Source: Isoetes taiwanensis | Taxonomy: Eukaryota; Streptophyta; Lycopodiopsida; Isoetales; Isoetaceae | Direction of reading: 5' to 3' | DNA length: 64,000 bases | Assembly (NCBI GenBank): GCA_021234155.1 | Contig: JAJEKV010000001.1 | Coordinates: 186,001 to 250,000 of the forward strand | Part shown: positions 1 through 9,273 of the stretch, in pieces | How positions within the stretch are numbered: position 1 is the stretch's first letter | Layout: the number at the start of each line of letters is the position of its first letter | The notes under the pieces: model-generated | Told to the model about the DNA's origin: nothing | Databases searched by the model: none | The model's input: only the letters and a program-made list of their open reading frames with translations | Position numbers and translations under genes: made by a program

Positions 1-300
1 TGATGCCAGTGTCAAGAGATGCGAAGAAGGGGATTGAGAGGCAAAAATTTGGTTAAGTCCCCAAAAACGTAAGGGAGAAGCAATGGACGGTGAGGATGAG
101 ACGTGAAAGAAAGATCGGATGTGACAGATGGCAAAGGACACCCATTAATGTTCGACGGGCGGGAAAGAAGGAATGGCATTCAATGCCGGCAACTCGGGTG
201 GGATATCATTAAAAGGAATGTGTCGGAAGGTACCATTGCTAGATATGCGCGGGAGAATGATTCTCCTTTTAGAAACAAAATTTTGCATTGCAACCACGCT

Positions 301-354
301 GGCGATTTGTGTGATTGGTCCACGCCGACAAGGAGGTCCTCGGCCATATATAAG
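301..354 (+). promoter_or_regulatory. Putative antisense promoter inside Ty3 copy 1
   Basis: The plus strand carries an ATTGG (inverted CCAAT) at about 314-318 and the TATA box CATATATAAG at 345-354, about 30 bases before an ATG at 382. The same arrangement (two ATTGG boxes, TATA, ATG) is found at the same place in copy 3 (41061-41115) although the bases between have diverged. Conservation of the boxes between diverged copies suggests selection while the family was active. Promoter activity itself is inferred. Confidence 0.45.
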
Positions 355-381
355 ACGAACCGAGAGAAACGAAGGCATCCG

Positions 382-664
382 ATGGCGCCGGATGGCTCTT
401 CTGGTTTGAACGAAGATTGCACCATCCGACCTAACCGCCGAGTGGATCACTTGTAAGATGAACTGTGCGGATCTCTAAGCGCTGCCACAACCGTGGCATT
501 CGGTGATGGATCGGCTGGTGTGTGCCGGGATGGTCGAACATCCCGACCTTGCAAGACCAACGGATGGAGGTGGTTCTCGCCTCGCTGATCCGGAAAGCGT
601 AACCTCTACCATCTCCTCAAGATCACCTCTGCCTCCTAACCCGAGTAGAGGGTTTTTCCTCTTA
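382..664 (+). pseudogene. Antisense ORF of Ty3 copy 1, frameshifted
   Basis: This is the counterpart of the intact 88-codon plus-strand ORF of copy 3 at 41151-41417. Shared stretches include the segment around LNEDCT (LNENCT in copy 3), the WITCKM region after a one-base deletion near 433, and the AEHPD region (VEHPD here). The frame stops early at 454-456 because of that deletion. It runs opposite to gag and pol. The product matches no family I recognise. Antisense ORFs are known in some Tat-lineage plant elements such as Grande, which makes a real gene more plausible than chance. Confidence 0.4.
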
Positions 665-781
665 GGACTTAGTAGATAGGGCTCTGAGCCCGTTTTTGTA
701 TATAGGCAGTGCCTATAGCGAAATAGCCGGCCGCGCTCCACATTTTGTAAAAATTCTCCACTATAATATAATCTACCGCTT

Positions 782-2120
782 CTAGTCACTTTTCTCGGGT
801 GTTTGATTCGAACTGCCTCTCGTGTTGGGATGTTCACTTTGCGGTGCTGAAAATGCTTTGAGACGAAAACCATTAACTAATGTAGGTAATGGAGTGCCAT
901 CTAATTCAGCGAGTTGGAAAACACTTGGTCTAACCACTTGAACAATTTGATAAGGGCCAAGCCAACGAAACTTGAGTTTACCCTAAAATTTTTGTACACG
1001 GAATCATAAAGAAGAACCAAATCTCCTTGTTTGAATGTTTTTTTTCTTCAAACGCTTGTCATGTAAAGATTTTTGCAATCTGTTGTCCATGAAGAACACG
1101 AATATAAGCATCCTGCGAAGTTCATCCAACGTTCTAATTGATAGACCCGCTTCTTTGAGAGCAAAATTGTGGATTATGAGCGAAGCTTGATTGAAACCGA
1201 GTGTTGGAAGAATGAATTCAAAGGGCATGAGAGCTTCCTGACCATAAACCAATTTAAAAGGAGTGTGACCCGTAGCAATCTTGAAACAAGTATTGTAGGC
1301 CCAAAGAACCAGAGGAAGTTTTGTCCGCCAATCTGCGGCGGGAAGCGCCACAAATTTTCTTGAGAATGGTGACCAGAGTTTTGTTGGTGCTTTCGCCAAC
1401 CCATTGCCTTGAGGATAGTAAGGTGTGCTCTTGTGATGATGTATCAAGAGATAATCCGTCGCTCTTTGATAGTATGATTGATGAAATGAACACCACGATC
1501 ACCACCAGCTCCGTGGGGCAGCCAATCGCGTGATGATTTGTTGATAGAGGACTCCGGCCTGTGGCTTGCAGCAGTTGTTGTCCGGAAGTGCACAAGCTTC
1601 CATTTGGTGGCGAGTCGCGAGAACCAGGATGTATCGCACGAAAAGTGTGCCGCGGGAGGGTCTATAGGTCCCACAAAGTCCATTCCCCATTTCTTTGAAG
1701 GAAGTGGCGCGGCGGCGATCGGGCGCCAAGGGAAGAGCGTCGCCACGGGCGCGGGGCGCCCCACCCACTGGCAAGCGCCACACGCGGCGGGCGCATGCGT
1801 GAGCATCTTTGAAGAGCGTGGGCCAATAATACCGGGCAAGAAGAATTTTGCGTGCGTCGTGGTGTCACCATGAAAAATGACCACCACCGGCCCTTTGATG
1901 AGCTTCTCGAACAATGTCCGGAACTTCATGAGGGAGAACACAAAGTCGAAGGATGATGGTGTCCTTACCTTTTTTGTAGAGATGTCCGGCAACCATGGTG
2001 TAGTCACGGACCTCTCTGAGAAATTGATGGCGACGGGATTGTCGCTTTCGGCGTGAGGAGAGAGCCGCCTCATCTTCCCGGTGGAAGAGCACCGTGAGGA
2101 GGTACCGCTGAAAAATCATG
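782..2120 (-). pseudogene. Ty3 copy 1 integrase (broken)
   Basis: Integrase joins the cDNA to host DNA. An H2C2-type zinc-binding region lies around 1760-2060 (motif YTMVAGHLYKKGKDT, then a GGGHF segment and CxxC). The core follows: the segment GMDFVGP holds the first catalytic Asp (about 1665), GVHFINHT marks the second Asp region (about 1475), and YYPQGNGLAK marks the third (about 1400). In copy 3 the last motif reads NGLPES, with the catalytic Glu; here a small deletion replaces it with Lys and shifts frame, so the enzyme is inactive. The C-terminal segment with LDGTPLP-like and VNGF-like residues near 870-960 lacks a chromodomain. The stop aligns with copy 3 at about 782. Confidence 0.85.
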
Positions 2121-2159
2121 GAACCAATGTGGTGTTGCCGTGACTAAAAAAGTTGAGCA

Positions 2160-3400
2160 TCAGGGAAGGCGCCCGAGACTCTGCTGCGTGATCATCCGTG
2201 TGGATGCGTGAAAGATAATCCGAACAACATGAGATTTGCCCATTTTATGAACGATTTCAAAAGGAGCAAATTCTTGAGAAGAAGGACCCAACGAGCAATG
2301 CGACCCGTGGGCGGATTTGTTGATCAAATAGAAGTGCTTGGTGGTCCACAAAGAACTTGATTTGACTGCCCAAAAGGTAATGATCGGAAGCGTTGGACAC
2401 GTAAAAATGAGACCCAAAGCTTCACGCCCGCGGGCAGAATAGTTGCGCCGCTAATTGAGTTTTCGGCCGGCATAGCGATTTGGTTTTTATCAAGCAGCGA
2501 TCATATTCTTGAGAAAGAACAAAATCAATAGCAAACGCCGAACATCGACATGAACGTGAAAGGCTTGTCCCATTGAGGAGGAACAAGTACCGTGCCTCGA
2601 GTAAGCGGCTTCACCGTTGGGCAGCTTCCCTGAATTCCAAGCCCGTGGATTCGTCACCCGCGGAGTTTATGAATGGGATCTGCAATGGCTGCCGTACCCG
2701 TATGAAGGTGGAGTAATAATTGACCTTCCTAGGAAAGAGCGCGTTCTTTGATATTTGCTGGTGCTTGAGCTTTTAGCACACAACCGATTTTGGCGGATCG
2801 GGTGATTCCTCGCCATTTACGAAACATGGCCTAACAGAACACCAGAAGTGACGCAAAAGGTGCATTTCTCAGGATTGAGACTAATGCCGGACTCATCACA
2901 TTTCTGAAAGACGAGTTCCAATTTATCCAAATGGTCAGCCATGGAACTGTAGGCAGAGAAGTCATCTTGAAAAATTTGCAAGAAGGGATTTTCCTTCATG
3001 AAATCATGAAAAACGGAGAGCATGATGCGTTGAAATGTTGAAGGAGAGTTGGATAATCCAAAAGGAACCACCTTGTAGGCAAAAGTGCCCCACGGGGTGG
3101 TGAAAGTGGTCTTGAGTTGATCAGATTCTTTGATGGAGATCTGATTGTAGCCAGAGAAACCATCCATAAAGGAGTACATCTCATGTCCAGCCACTTCTTC
3201 CAGAACTTGGTCTGTGAAGGGAAGTGGAAAATGATCACGCTCCGTGGCCTGATTGAGTTTCCGATAGTCTACACAGACGCGGATCTTACCATTGTGCTTA
3301 AGGGCAATGACGATAGGGCTCACCCATTCAGAATGTTTGACCTCATAGATCAAACCTGCAGCAAGGAGTTTGTCAATTTCCTACTTTGACGCCATCAATG
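2160..3400 (-). pseudogene. Ty3 copy 1 reverse transcriptase and RNase H (broken)
   Basis: The reverse transcriptase part (2817-3353) is one open stretch of 178 codons with CVDYRKLN, the FPLPF motif, SFMDGFSGYNQI, the VVPFGLSNSPSTFQR motif and the catalytic FQDDFSAYS box, then CTFCVTSGVLLGH. The first catalytic Asp is in FMDGFSG. The RNase H part is shifted and lies at 2160-2760: fragments LIFTCP, FFVDHQALLYLINKSAHG (readable in copy 2) and FEIVHKMGKSHVV identify an RNase H of the Ty3 type. Together they copy the RNA into DNA. At least two frameshifts separate the parts. Confidence 0.88.
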
Positions 3401-4199
3401 TAATTAGGGTTGAGCTCAGATCGTCGTTGCTACACCGGGTCGCGGCATCAGATTTGGTAGGAATGGTGAGTTCCCCAAGCTTTTGCTGATTCCCCGGCAT
3501 CTTTGTAACTCCGTGAAAAATGTGTTTGAATTTTTTGAGCAATGCGGACGGCCCTCGCTACGATAAGGAGCCGGAAGGTTTGCAGCAATACAGACAGGTT
3601 GATTGTTGCCAACATCCACAATTTCGACTTCGTGAGTCCAATATGGGGTATGACTTCAAAGATCCCGACAATGTGTGCGTGGAGGTTGTTGAGCATAACC
3701 GATGCGGCACACTTTGCGTGGTAAAAAGAGAGGTTGCTCAGTGTCATCTAGCGGTGGTTGCTTCATGACGCGTACATCATCGAGGAGTTCTTGGAGTGTC
3801 CAGATCACGAAAAGTGATCAACGCTTGGATTCGATTGCAAGGAGCCAGGTAGGGGTCAAGCAAGGCAGCCACGACTGGTCCTGATCAAGAGTCATTTCTC
3901 CCCAAGGATCAAAGATATTCGGGGTAGGATGACCCGCACGCTAGGGGTAGCCCTGAACTTGATAAATATTCGAAGGCGTCTTGAGAATCGATTAATTCGA
4001 GAGAGGGTTCCGCATTGTCAACGGAAATGATCCGCCTGTTTGCAAGTCCATTGTGGCATTGAGATGACCATCTGTGGATGACTAACCGGTCCGTGGGCCC
4101 AAGAATGGATACTCTTTGCCTCAAGGAGAAAGGGTCTTCCCACCAAAGATTTCATAGTCACCGGATCTTCACCAGCCTTTCCAAACTCCAAATTCCATG

Positions 4200-4640
4200 G
4201 GAAAGCGGAGATCACCAATGTTGATGTGTAGAATAGGTGTGACGCCTTTGAGGTCTCGTGATATGGCCATTAGCCAATTTGATGTCATATGGGGCCGCAA
4301 AGAGTTGTGTGATGCCCATTTGTTTCTGAGTTTGTCCGATGAGATTGACCGCACTACCTCCATCGATTTGAACATGGTTGACTTGCCGATTTCCCACCGC
4401 TGTATGGACCATGGGTGTAGAGGTAGCTACGACCCCAACTAAAACAGCTTGGGAGTGGTAACTGGTCCTTGAGAGCGGGACGAAGTTTTTAAAATGGTTG
4501 CCAAGCTTAAAGGAATTTTGATCTTGGCAAGCTCCTCTTGGAGTTCGAGAGGTACATGAGAAAAAGGATCTGGCCGGGTTCCACTGCGGGAGTGCGTGGC
4601 GGGAAGCAAAGAACTTCTTTGAGTAAGTCAACCTCTACCG
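4200..4640 (-). pseudogene. Ty3 copy 1 aspartic protease
   Basis: The segment HVQIDGGSAVNLI carries the catalytic Asp of a retropepsin in a DGG form instead of the usual DTG or DSG, at about 4350-4390. It is followed by the flap-like DIKLANGHI segment. A proline-rich linker to gag lies at 4500-4830. The region between protease and reverse transcriptase (3400-4200) is heavily frameshifted, but it aligns with copies 2 and 3. The protease cuts the Gag-Pol polyprotein. Confidence 0.7.
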
Positions 4641-4829
4641 CAATATTGGGATATGTCCGAGAGCGTGGAGGTTGAGATGTTGAAGGTGGATCGTGGTCTT
4701 TGTTGAGCTCGAGTGGTGGCATGAACATTTGCCAATGTGCGGCCTTCACCGCTTGCATGAGATTCAAAATGCTTTGGCTTAACTTTGGGCATGACATTTG
4801 GCATGAGCTTTTCTAAGTCGTGCAAAGTG

Positions 4830-6650
4830 AACCTTTTTTCGTCCTCATGAGGAAGGGTGTCAACCGCAAGGGCAGGTTATGCGGTCCTTCCGGTCAATAG
4901 TCAAGGACGCGATGCCTTGGTCCGGCGTGAAACTAGACCAACCCAATTTGACTACTGCATTTTGAGGATTAAGTGCCCAAAAAATTTCCTCTTGGGCTTG
5001 TTGGTCCAAATTCGAGGTTGATTTGCCGGAGCTGGTTGATAGCGTGGATGGCTGAGGCGCCTTGGGGGCTTCTTGAGAACTGTCGCGCCTTGTTTGCCAT
5101 TAGCAAGCCGAGTTGGTAAGCCGTGAGGCGGACCGATGTGGTCTGATTTGTGCCGTGAAGCCGACTGAACTTGTGGAAGTTGAGGGCACGCCGTGGTGGT
5201 ATGACCCCATTCTTGATGCTGATAGCAGAATCGAGCTTTAGAAGGATCAAAAGAGGACGCTTGGTTGGATCCCCGTGGTTGGTCCCGCGTCGATAGAGTT
5301 GCGTGGGCCGCACCTCAAGAGGTGGCTGGCCGATAGTGCGCTTTGGGACCGAGGTGTGGTTTGTACTTGATAAACCATTTTGTTGCGAACGGTGTGGGAT
5401 GAGTGCGAGTGCACTCTTCCGTGGCATGATTGCACATGTTGCATCGCTTGCAATGAGGCGGGCCATTGGTGGAGTTGCACTCATTGGCCAAATGGCCTTG
5501 ATATTTGCAAATATGGCACCAGATTTGATCAACCTGTGGATTAGCGTGTTGAGGTTTGAATGTACCGCTTGGGGAACCATGACGGGTGGAATGAACGGAG
5601 CTCTTGAAGAGCCACGCCTGGGAGGAAACATTGACGGAGTGATTGACAGAATGATAGCCCGCCTCCAAAGTTTTTGGACGCAGTATTCATCATGAGTCGA
5701 ATAGCGAGGAAGTCCTTGGAGAAACCAGACCAAAATCCGCTCGTAGGGTACTCCTTGAGCTTATCGAGCGTAATGTGAAGTCGATCCAAAAAAATCCCGC
5801 GGACTCCGGGGGCTCTTGTTGAAGTTCATTGAGTTGCTTGAGATGAAGTTGATCATCATCCGTGGTCCCAGAATGAGACGTAAAAGCAAAGGCGCATTTC
5901 GACCAGTCTTGTTTCCAATGGCTTTTGTTGGACATGAGCCATTGATGAGGAGAGCTACCACGCAAAGGTGGTGGAAAAAGATGTGAAATTTCAGTTGAGG
6001 TTGCGCGTGCCCATTTAGGACAGCTAGAGCCTCAAATTCTTCCATGTGGGCCTGAGCACTTTGGTCTAACGGTTTGCCTTTTCGTGGTTGCCAAAGGTGG
6101 GATAAGTCGGGCCAGAGTCCGGAAAGGTAGATGTGAAAGTGTTTGGGCTGACAGAAATCGTGATAGTGAGGATATTGAGGTTGAGGTGGATTTGGCATTG
6201 TGGCCCGACGGACCCCCCCGGATGAAGGGGTGGATCAGCGGTTGAGAAACCGAAGTAGCCGGAGCATTGGTTTTGAGATCCGTAAGGTTGTAAACAGAAG
6301 AGCAGTGGGAAACGAGGGGAAAGGATATTCCGGCAGGCGCAAGGAGACATGTGGATAAGCGTGCCCACCGGGAGATGATGGTTGGCGGGGGAAGTGGCGA
6401 TGGCCTGAAGAATGATGGATGTAGGCATGTTCGTGGGTATGAAAGTACGGTTGAGAAGGTTGAGCCGATAAGGCTCCCCGATAATGATGAGGGGACCGAG
6501 GTTGTGAGCAATGTTTGCACGCTTTGGGGGGAACTGACGCGATCGACACGAGGGGTGGGTGGCGCGGGATCGAGAGCCCTAGACCAAGATGGCCTCCTCT
6601 ATGTCATAAGCGATCCATACATGTCGCGCATCAGCTTCCCCGACTGATGG
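4830..6650 (-). pseudogene. Ty3 copy 1 gag with two CCHC zinc knuckles
   Basis: Gag forms the particle that packages element RNA. Reading from 6650 down: a His/Pro/Ser-rich N-terminus (6070-6550), a retrotransposon-gag-like core (5690-6200; segments MEEFEALAVLNGHAQ and DDQLHLKQLNEL), then two zinc knuckles at about 5405-5520. The knuckles are CHICKYQGHLANEC and CKRCNMCNHATEEC, both C-x2-C-x4-H-x4-C. A basic, low-complexity tail follows. Tandem knuckles bind nucleic acid in this family. Several frameshifts are present. Copies 2 and 3 carry the same layout. Confidence 0.82.
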
Positions 6651-6760
6651 CGCCCAAGCCAGATGCCGTCTGAGAAAGGAGTTCTTCCGGGCGAAATTGC
6701 GACGCATATGGCGGCATGAAGAAAGTAGGGAGAAAATCATCCCCGGCAGCCGCGTTTAAA

Positions 6761-7330
6761 GGTTTGGGGTCCGGTTCGAACTCCTGGAAGACAGCCCTCG
6801 GAGGACCCGTGGATCTAACAGAGAGTCCGGGGACTATGTCACGGGATTTGCCAAAGAGAAGAAAAAGAAGAGAACAGAACAAATGAAAGAAAGATGATAA
6901 GCTTCCTTGATATCAATGATGAAAATACATGAGCTCTCGCAATAGAGAGAAAACTGAAAGGAGACAAGACTCAAAACTCATCTAAAACTTATGAGCTAAC
7001 TCTACTCATATATATAGTACAATGGCCTTGGGCCCAATATAGACACTCGATCGATCTCTGGCGTCTCACTCGAAGGAGGCCTGATTTGGTGAATGTTGGC
7101 GTGCCTCTTGAAGTGCCTAGAATCACGCTGACGCCGACGCTGGCTGTGACGGGCATTCACTTGTCCGGAGCGGGCGCCTCTTGTTGACCGCCAAAGGCTT
7201 TGATCAAGGGCCTCGCTTAGTCTTCTGGGTGGAGGCTTGGATGTCCGACCCGGGGTTGACCGAGGATCTTTGAGCTTGACCTGGTCCGACGATGCATGAA
7301 TAGTCCCGTACTGGGAGGCACAGACTAACA
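6761..7330 (-). repeat. 5' LTR of Ty3 copy 1
   Basis: The segment matches the LTRs at 25614, 33661, 37029 and 53162. It ends in CTAACA on the plus strand (TGTTAG at its minus-strand start); the other end has GGTTTGGGG in place of TGTTTGGGG. A minus-strand TATA box (ATATATATGAG, plus positions about 7006-7016) is the likely element promoter. No clear primer-binding site complementary to a tRNA 3' end was found next to it. Confidence 0.9.
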
Positions 7331-7342
7331 CTTCATGCAGAG

Positions 7343-7713
7343 TAATTTATACGCCTCGAAAGCACGAAGCGGTATAAATTTATACCGCTACGTAACACTC
7401 AAGGTATAAATTTATACGCCCGAGCACGAAGCGGTATGATAGTTACTGAACGGTATAAATTTATACCGCCGTGCTCGAGGCGATAAATTTATACCACGAA
7501 AGTGTTCTACAACCAGATAAATTTATACCGCCAGCCGAGGCGATAAATTTATACCGCGAAAGTGTTCTCAAGTAATGGTATAAATTTATATTTCACCCGA
7601 GGCGTATAAATTTATACCGCGAAAGTGTTCCGCAATGGTATAAATTTATACCGCTCGTAAGTCGAGGCGCAAAATTTATACCGCCTGCAACAATTTAGGT
7701 ATAAATTTATACG
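7343..7713. repeat. Array of TATAAATTTATA palindromes, left block
   Basis: About eleven copies of a GGTATAAATTTATACC-type palindrome (core TATAAATTTATA) stand 25-45 bases apart, separated by recurring GAGGCG and GCGAAAGTGTT spacers. The array starts immediately after the LTR of Ty3 copy 1. Two further blocks of the same palindrome lie at 8333-8445 and 8691-8858, around a large foldback. Its function is unknown; the arrangement resembles the repeated ends of foldback transposons or clustered binding sites. Confidence 0.85.
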
Positions 7714-8137
7714 TAAGACAACATTTATGGTTTCTATTCTCGTAAAGTGTCGAGAGTCTAAAAAATGTCCTGAACCTTAGTAGTTGAGTAATAATGTTGT
7801 GTTTTAAGGTCAAGTGACACAAATAAAGGGTTAAAATAGCGTGCATTTTAGGTCCTTTAAGCCAGTTTTCTTACAGTTAAAGTGGCCAAAATAGTGGCAA
7901 AAAGCTGTATTTTTGGTGTAAAATGGGTTTTTTTGCCTTTTCAAAGACAAAGATCAAGTTCACACAGAGGCCAATCATCAAAGGCAAATCCAAAGAGAGC
8001 CACAAACATATGAACTCCACCGACGCGGGTAATGCATTACACGTGGGAGCCGTAGAGAGCGCAAACCCACAGAGGCATACCTTTATTTGTGTAATCAAAT
8101 GTGGGGGGGAAAGTTTACCACGATGGATGCAGACGGC

Positions 8138-8629
8138 ACTTAAGGTATTTAAGCTCGCCGACGGAACCTATTTTCTCTATACTCTGCTTTCGCCGAAGCG
8201 CGCGCTTATTATAACCAGCTTATTTTGCTTCTTGAGAAAATGTATAAGCGAATCCATCTGATCATGGCCACGTAAGTCTCTAATCCGCTTATTCTAGTTT
8301 CTCGTCTCTTTTTAACTGTTGAGTCTAAGCTCATACGTATAAATTTATACCGCGAGTGTTACGCAACAAGATAAATTTATACCGCTTGTTGAGAGGCATA
8401 AATTTATACTGCCTGCAACAATTTCGGTATAAATTTATACAGAAGGAGCTTAGACTCAACAGATTAAAAGAGACGAGAAACTAGAATAGTACCGGATAGA
8501 GACTTATGTGGCCATGACCGTGATGGGATTCGCTTTAGCCGCTCGAAGCAAAATGGGGTTATATAAGCCATGAAGAGCTGACCGAAAGCAGCGATATAGA
8601 AAATAGGTCGACCGGCGCGAAGCTTAAGT
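8138..8629. repeat. Foldback: ~190-bp inverted repeat with palindrome-filled loop
   Basis: The left arm 8138-8332 pairs with the right arm 8446-8629. Matching blocks include CACTTAAG with CTTAAGT, CCTATTTTCT with AGAAAATAGG, ATTTTGCTTC with GAAGCAAAAT, CATGGCCAC with GTGGCCATG, AGTTTCTCGTCTCTTTT with its complement, and GTTGAGTCTAAGCTC at the loop edge. The 113-base loop is made of TATAAATTTATA units. A transcript would form a long hairpin. An open frame at 7923-8261 overlaps the left arm and is probably fortuitous. Confidence 0.85.
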
Positions 8630-8690
8630 ACCTCTGTTATGCCGCCCAGATAGCGCCCATAACGCCTCCCATACAAGTGTTCAGAGTTTT

Positions 8691-8858
8691 CGTATAAATT
8701 TATACCGCTTCGTCTATGTTGCCCTCCTCAGATAATTTATACCATCTCCCATAAATTTATACAAATTTCCTCAAAGTTTCCCTTTTCTCTCAGATAAATT
8801 TATACCATCTCTGTATAAATTTAAACCGTCTGCTCTTCTGTCGCATAAATTTATACAG
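8691..8858. repeat. Array of TATAAATTTATA palindromes, right block
   Basis: Five degenerate units of the same palindrome are separated by pyrimidine-rich spacers (CCTC, TCTCTCAG). The block ends about 22 bases before the ATG of the proline-rich ORF at 8880, so it could be its promoter-proximal DNA or simply the right border of the foldback element. Confidence 0.75.
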
Positions 8859-8879
8859 TGTGACGCTAACTTTCTGAAT

Positions 8880-9273
8880 ATGGCTCGAGAGAAAAGAGCT
8901 GCAGAGCCTCCCTCTCCTGCTCGCAGGCTTCCTCCTCCAATGACTTTCACACCTCCTCAACTGACACCAGGAAGTAGCCACGAAAATTCTTCCTCTGATA
9001 TTCAAACCCCCAGCTCTATTGAGTTTACTCCACCACGACCACCTCGGCTTCCACCACCAGGTTCAATTTATTCCACCACACCCCCGCCTCCCGGCGTCGT
9101 TTGCCCCCACCAATGCGTTTTACTCCACCACAGGCTACAGAGCTCAGACTACCTCCTCCAGTTCATTTTAGTACGTCTCCCATAGTCCACCGTAGGCTGC
9201 CTCCCCGGAGGCGAATCGGGGAAATCTTTTCCATGGTCTTTTTCATGCTGGTCTTTATGGTCTTTTTGTGACT
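8880..9273 (+). pseudogene. Proline-rich protein with C-terminal hydrophobic segment, one frameshift
   Basis: The frame opens at ATG 8880 (MAREKRAAEPP). It shows a repeated motif: RRLPPPMTFTPPQ near residue 16, FTPPRPPRLPPPG, then after one lost base near 9095 RRLPPPMRFTPPQ and LRLPPPVHF. The second frame ends with a basic stretch (RRLPPRRRIG) and the hydrophobic run IFSMVFFMLVFMVFL before TGA at 9271. Recurrence of the same motif in both frames shows the frameshift is recent or a sequencing error. The layout suggests a small tail-anchored or single-pass membrane protein of about 130 residues. I do not recognise the family. Confidence 0.45.

Larger units (their letters stand above)
1..7330 (-). 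mobile_element. Ty3/gypsy LTR retrotransposon, copy 1 (3' part lies beyond the window)
   Basis: On the minus strand the order from high to low coordinates is 5' LTR, gag with two zinc knuckles, aspartic protease, reverse transcriptase, RNase H, integrase, a spacer with an antisense ORF, and the first codons of a third ORF at the left edge. That order (integrase after RNase H) is Ty3/gypsy. The integrase C-terminus ends in an SH3-like tail without a chromodomain, and the RT has an FxDDF box, both pointing to the non-chromodomain (Tat/Athila-like) side of the family. The start codon of the third ORF, present in copy 3, is changed here (position ~6). Frameshifts break every domain, so the copy is dead. 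The LTR is closer in sequence to copy 2 than to copy 3, so copies 1 and 2 form one subfamily. Confidence 0.93.

Noticed and set aside
7343..7713. CRISPR-like array
   Set aside because: The repeated unit is a short AT palindrome with irregular, related spacers, and the DNA is a plant genome.
7923..8261. 112-codon open frame
   Set aside because: The second half is the left arm of the foldback; no recognisable domain and no conserved counterpart.
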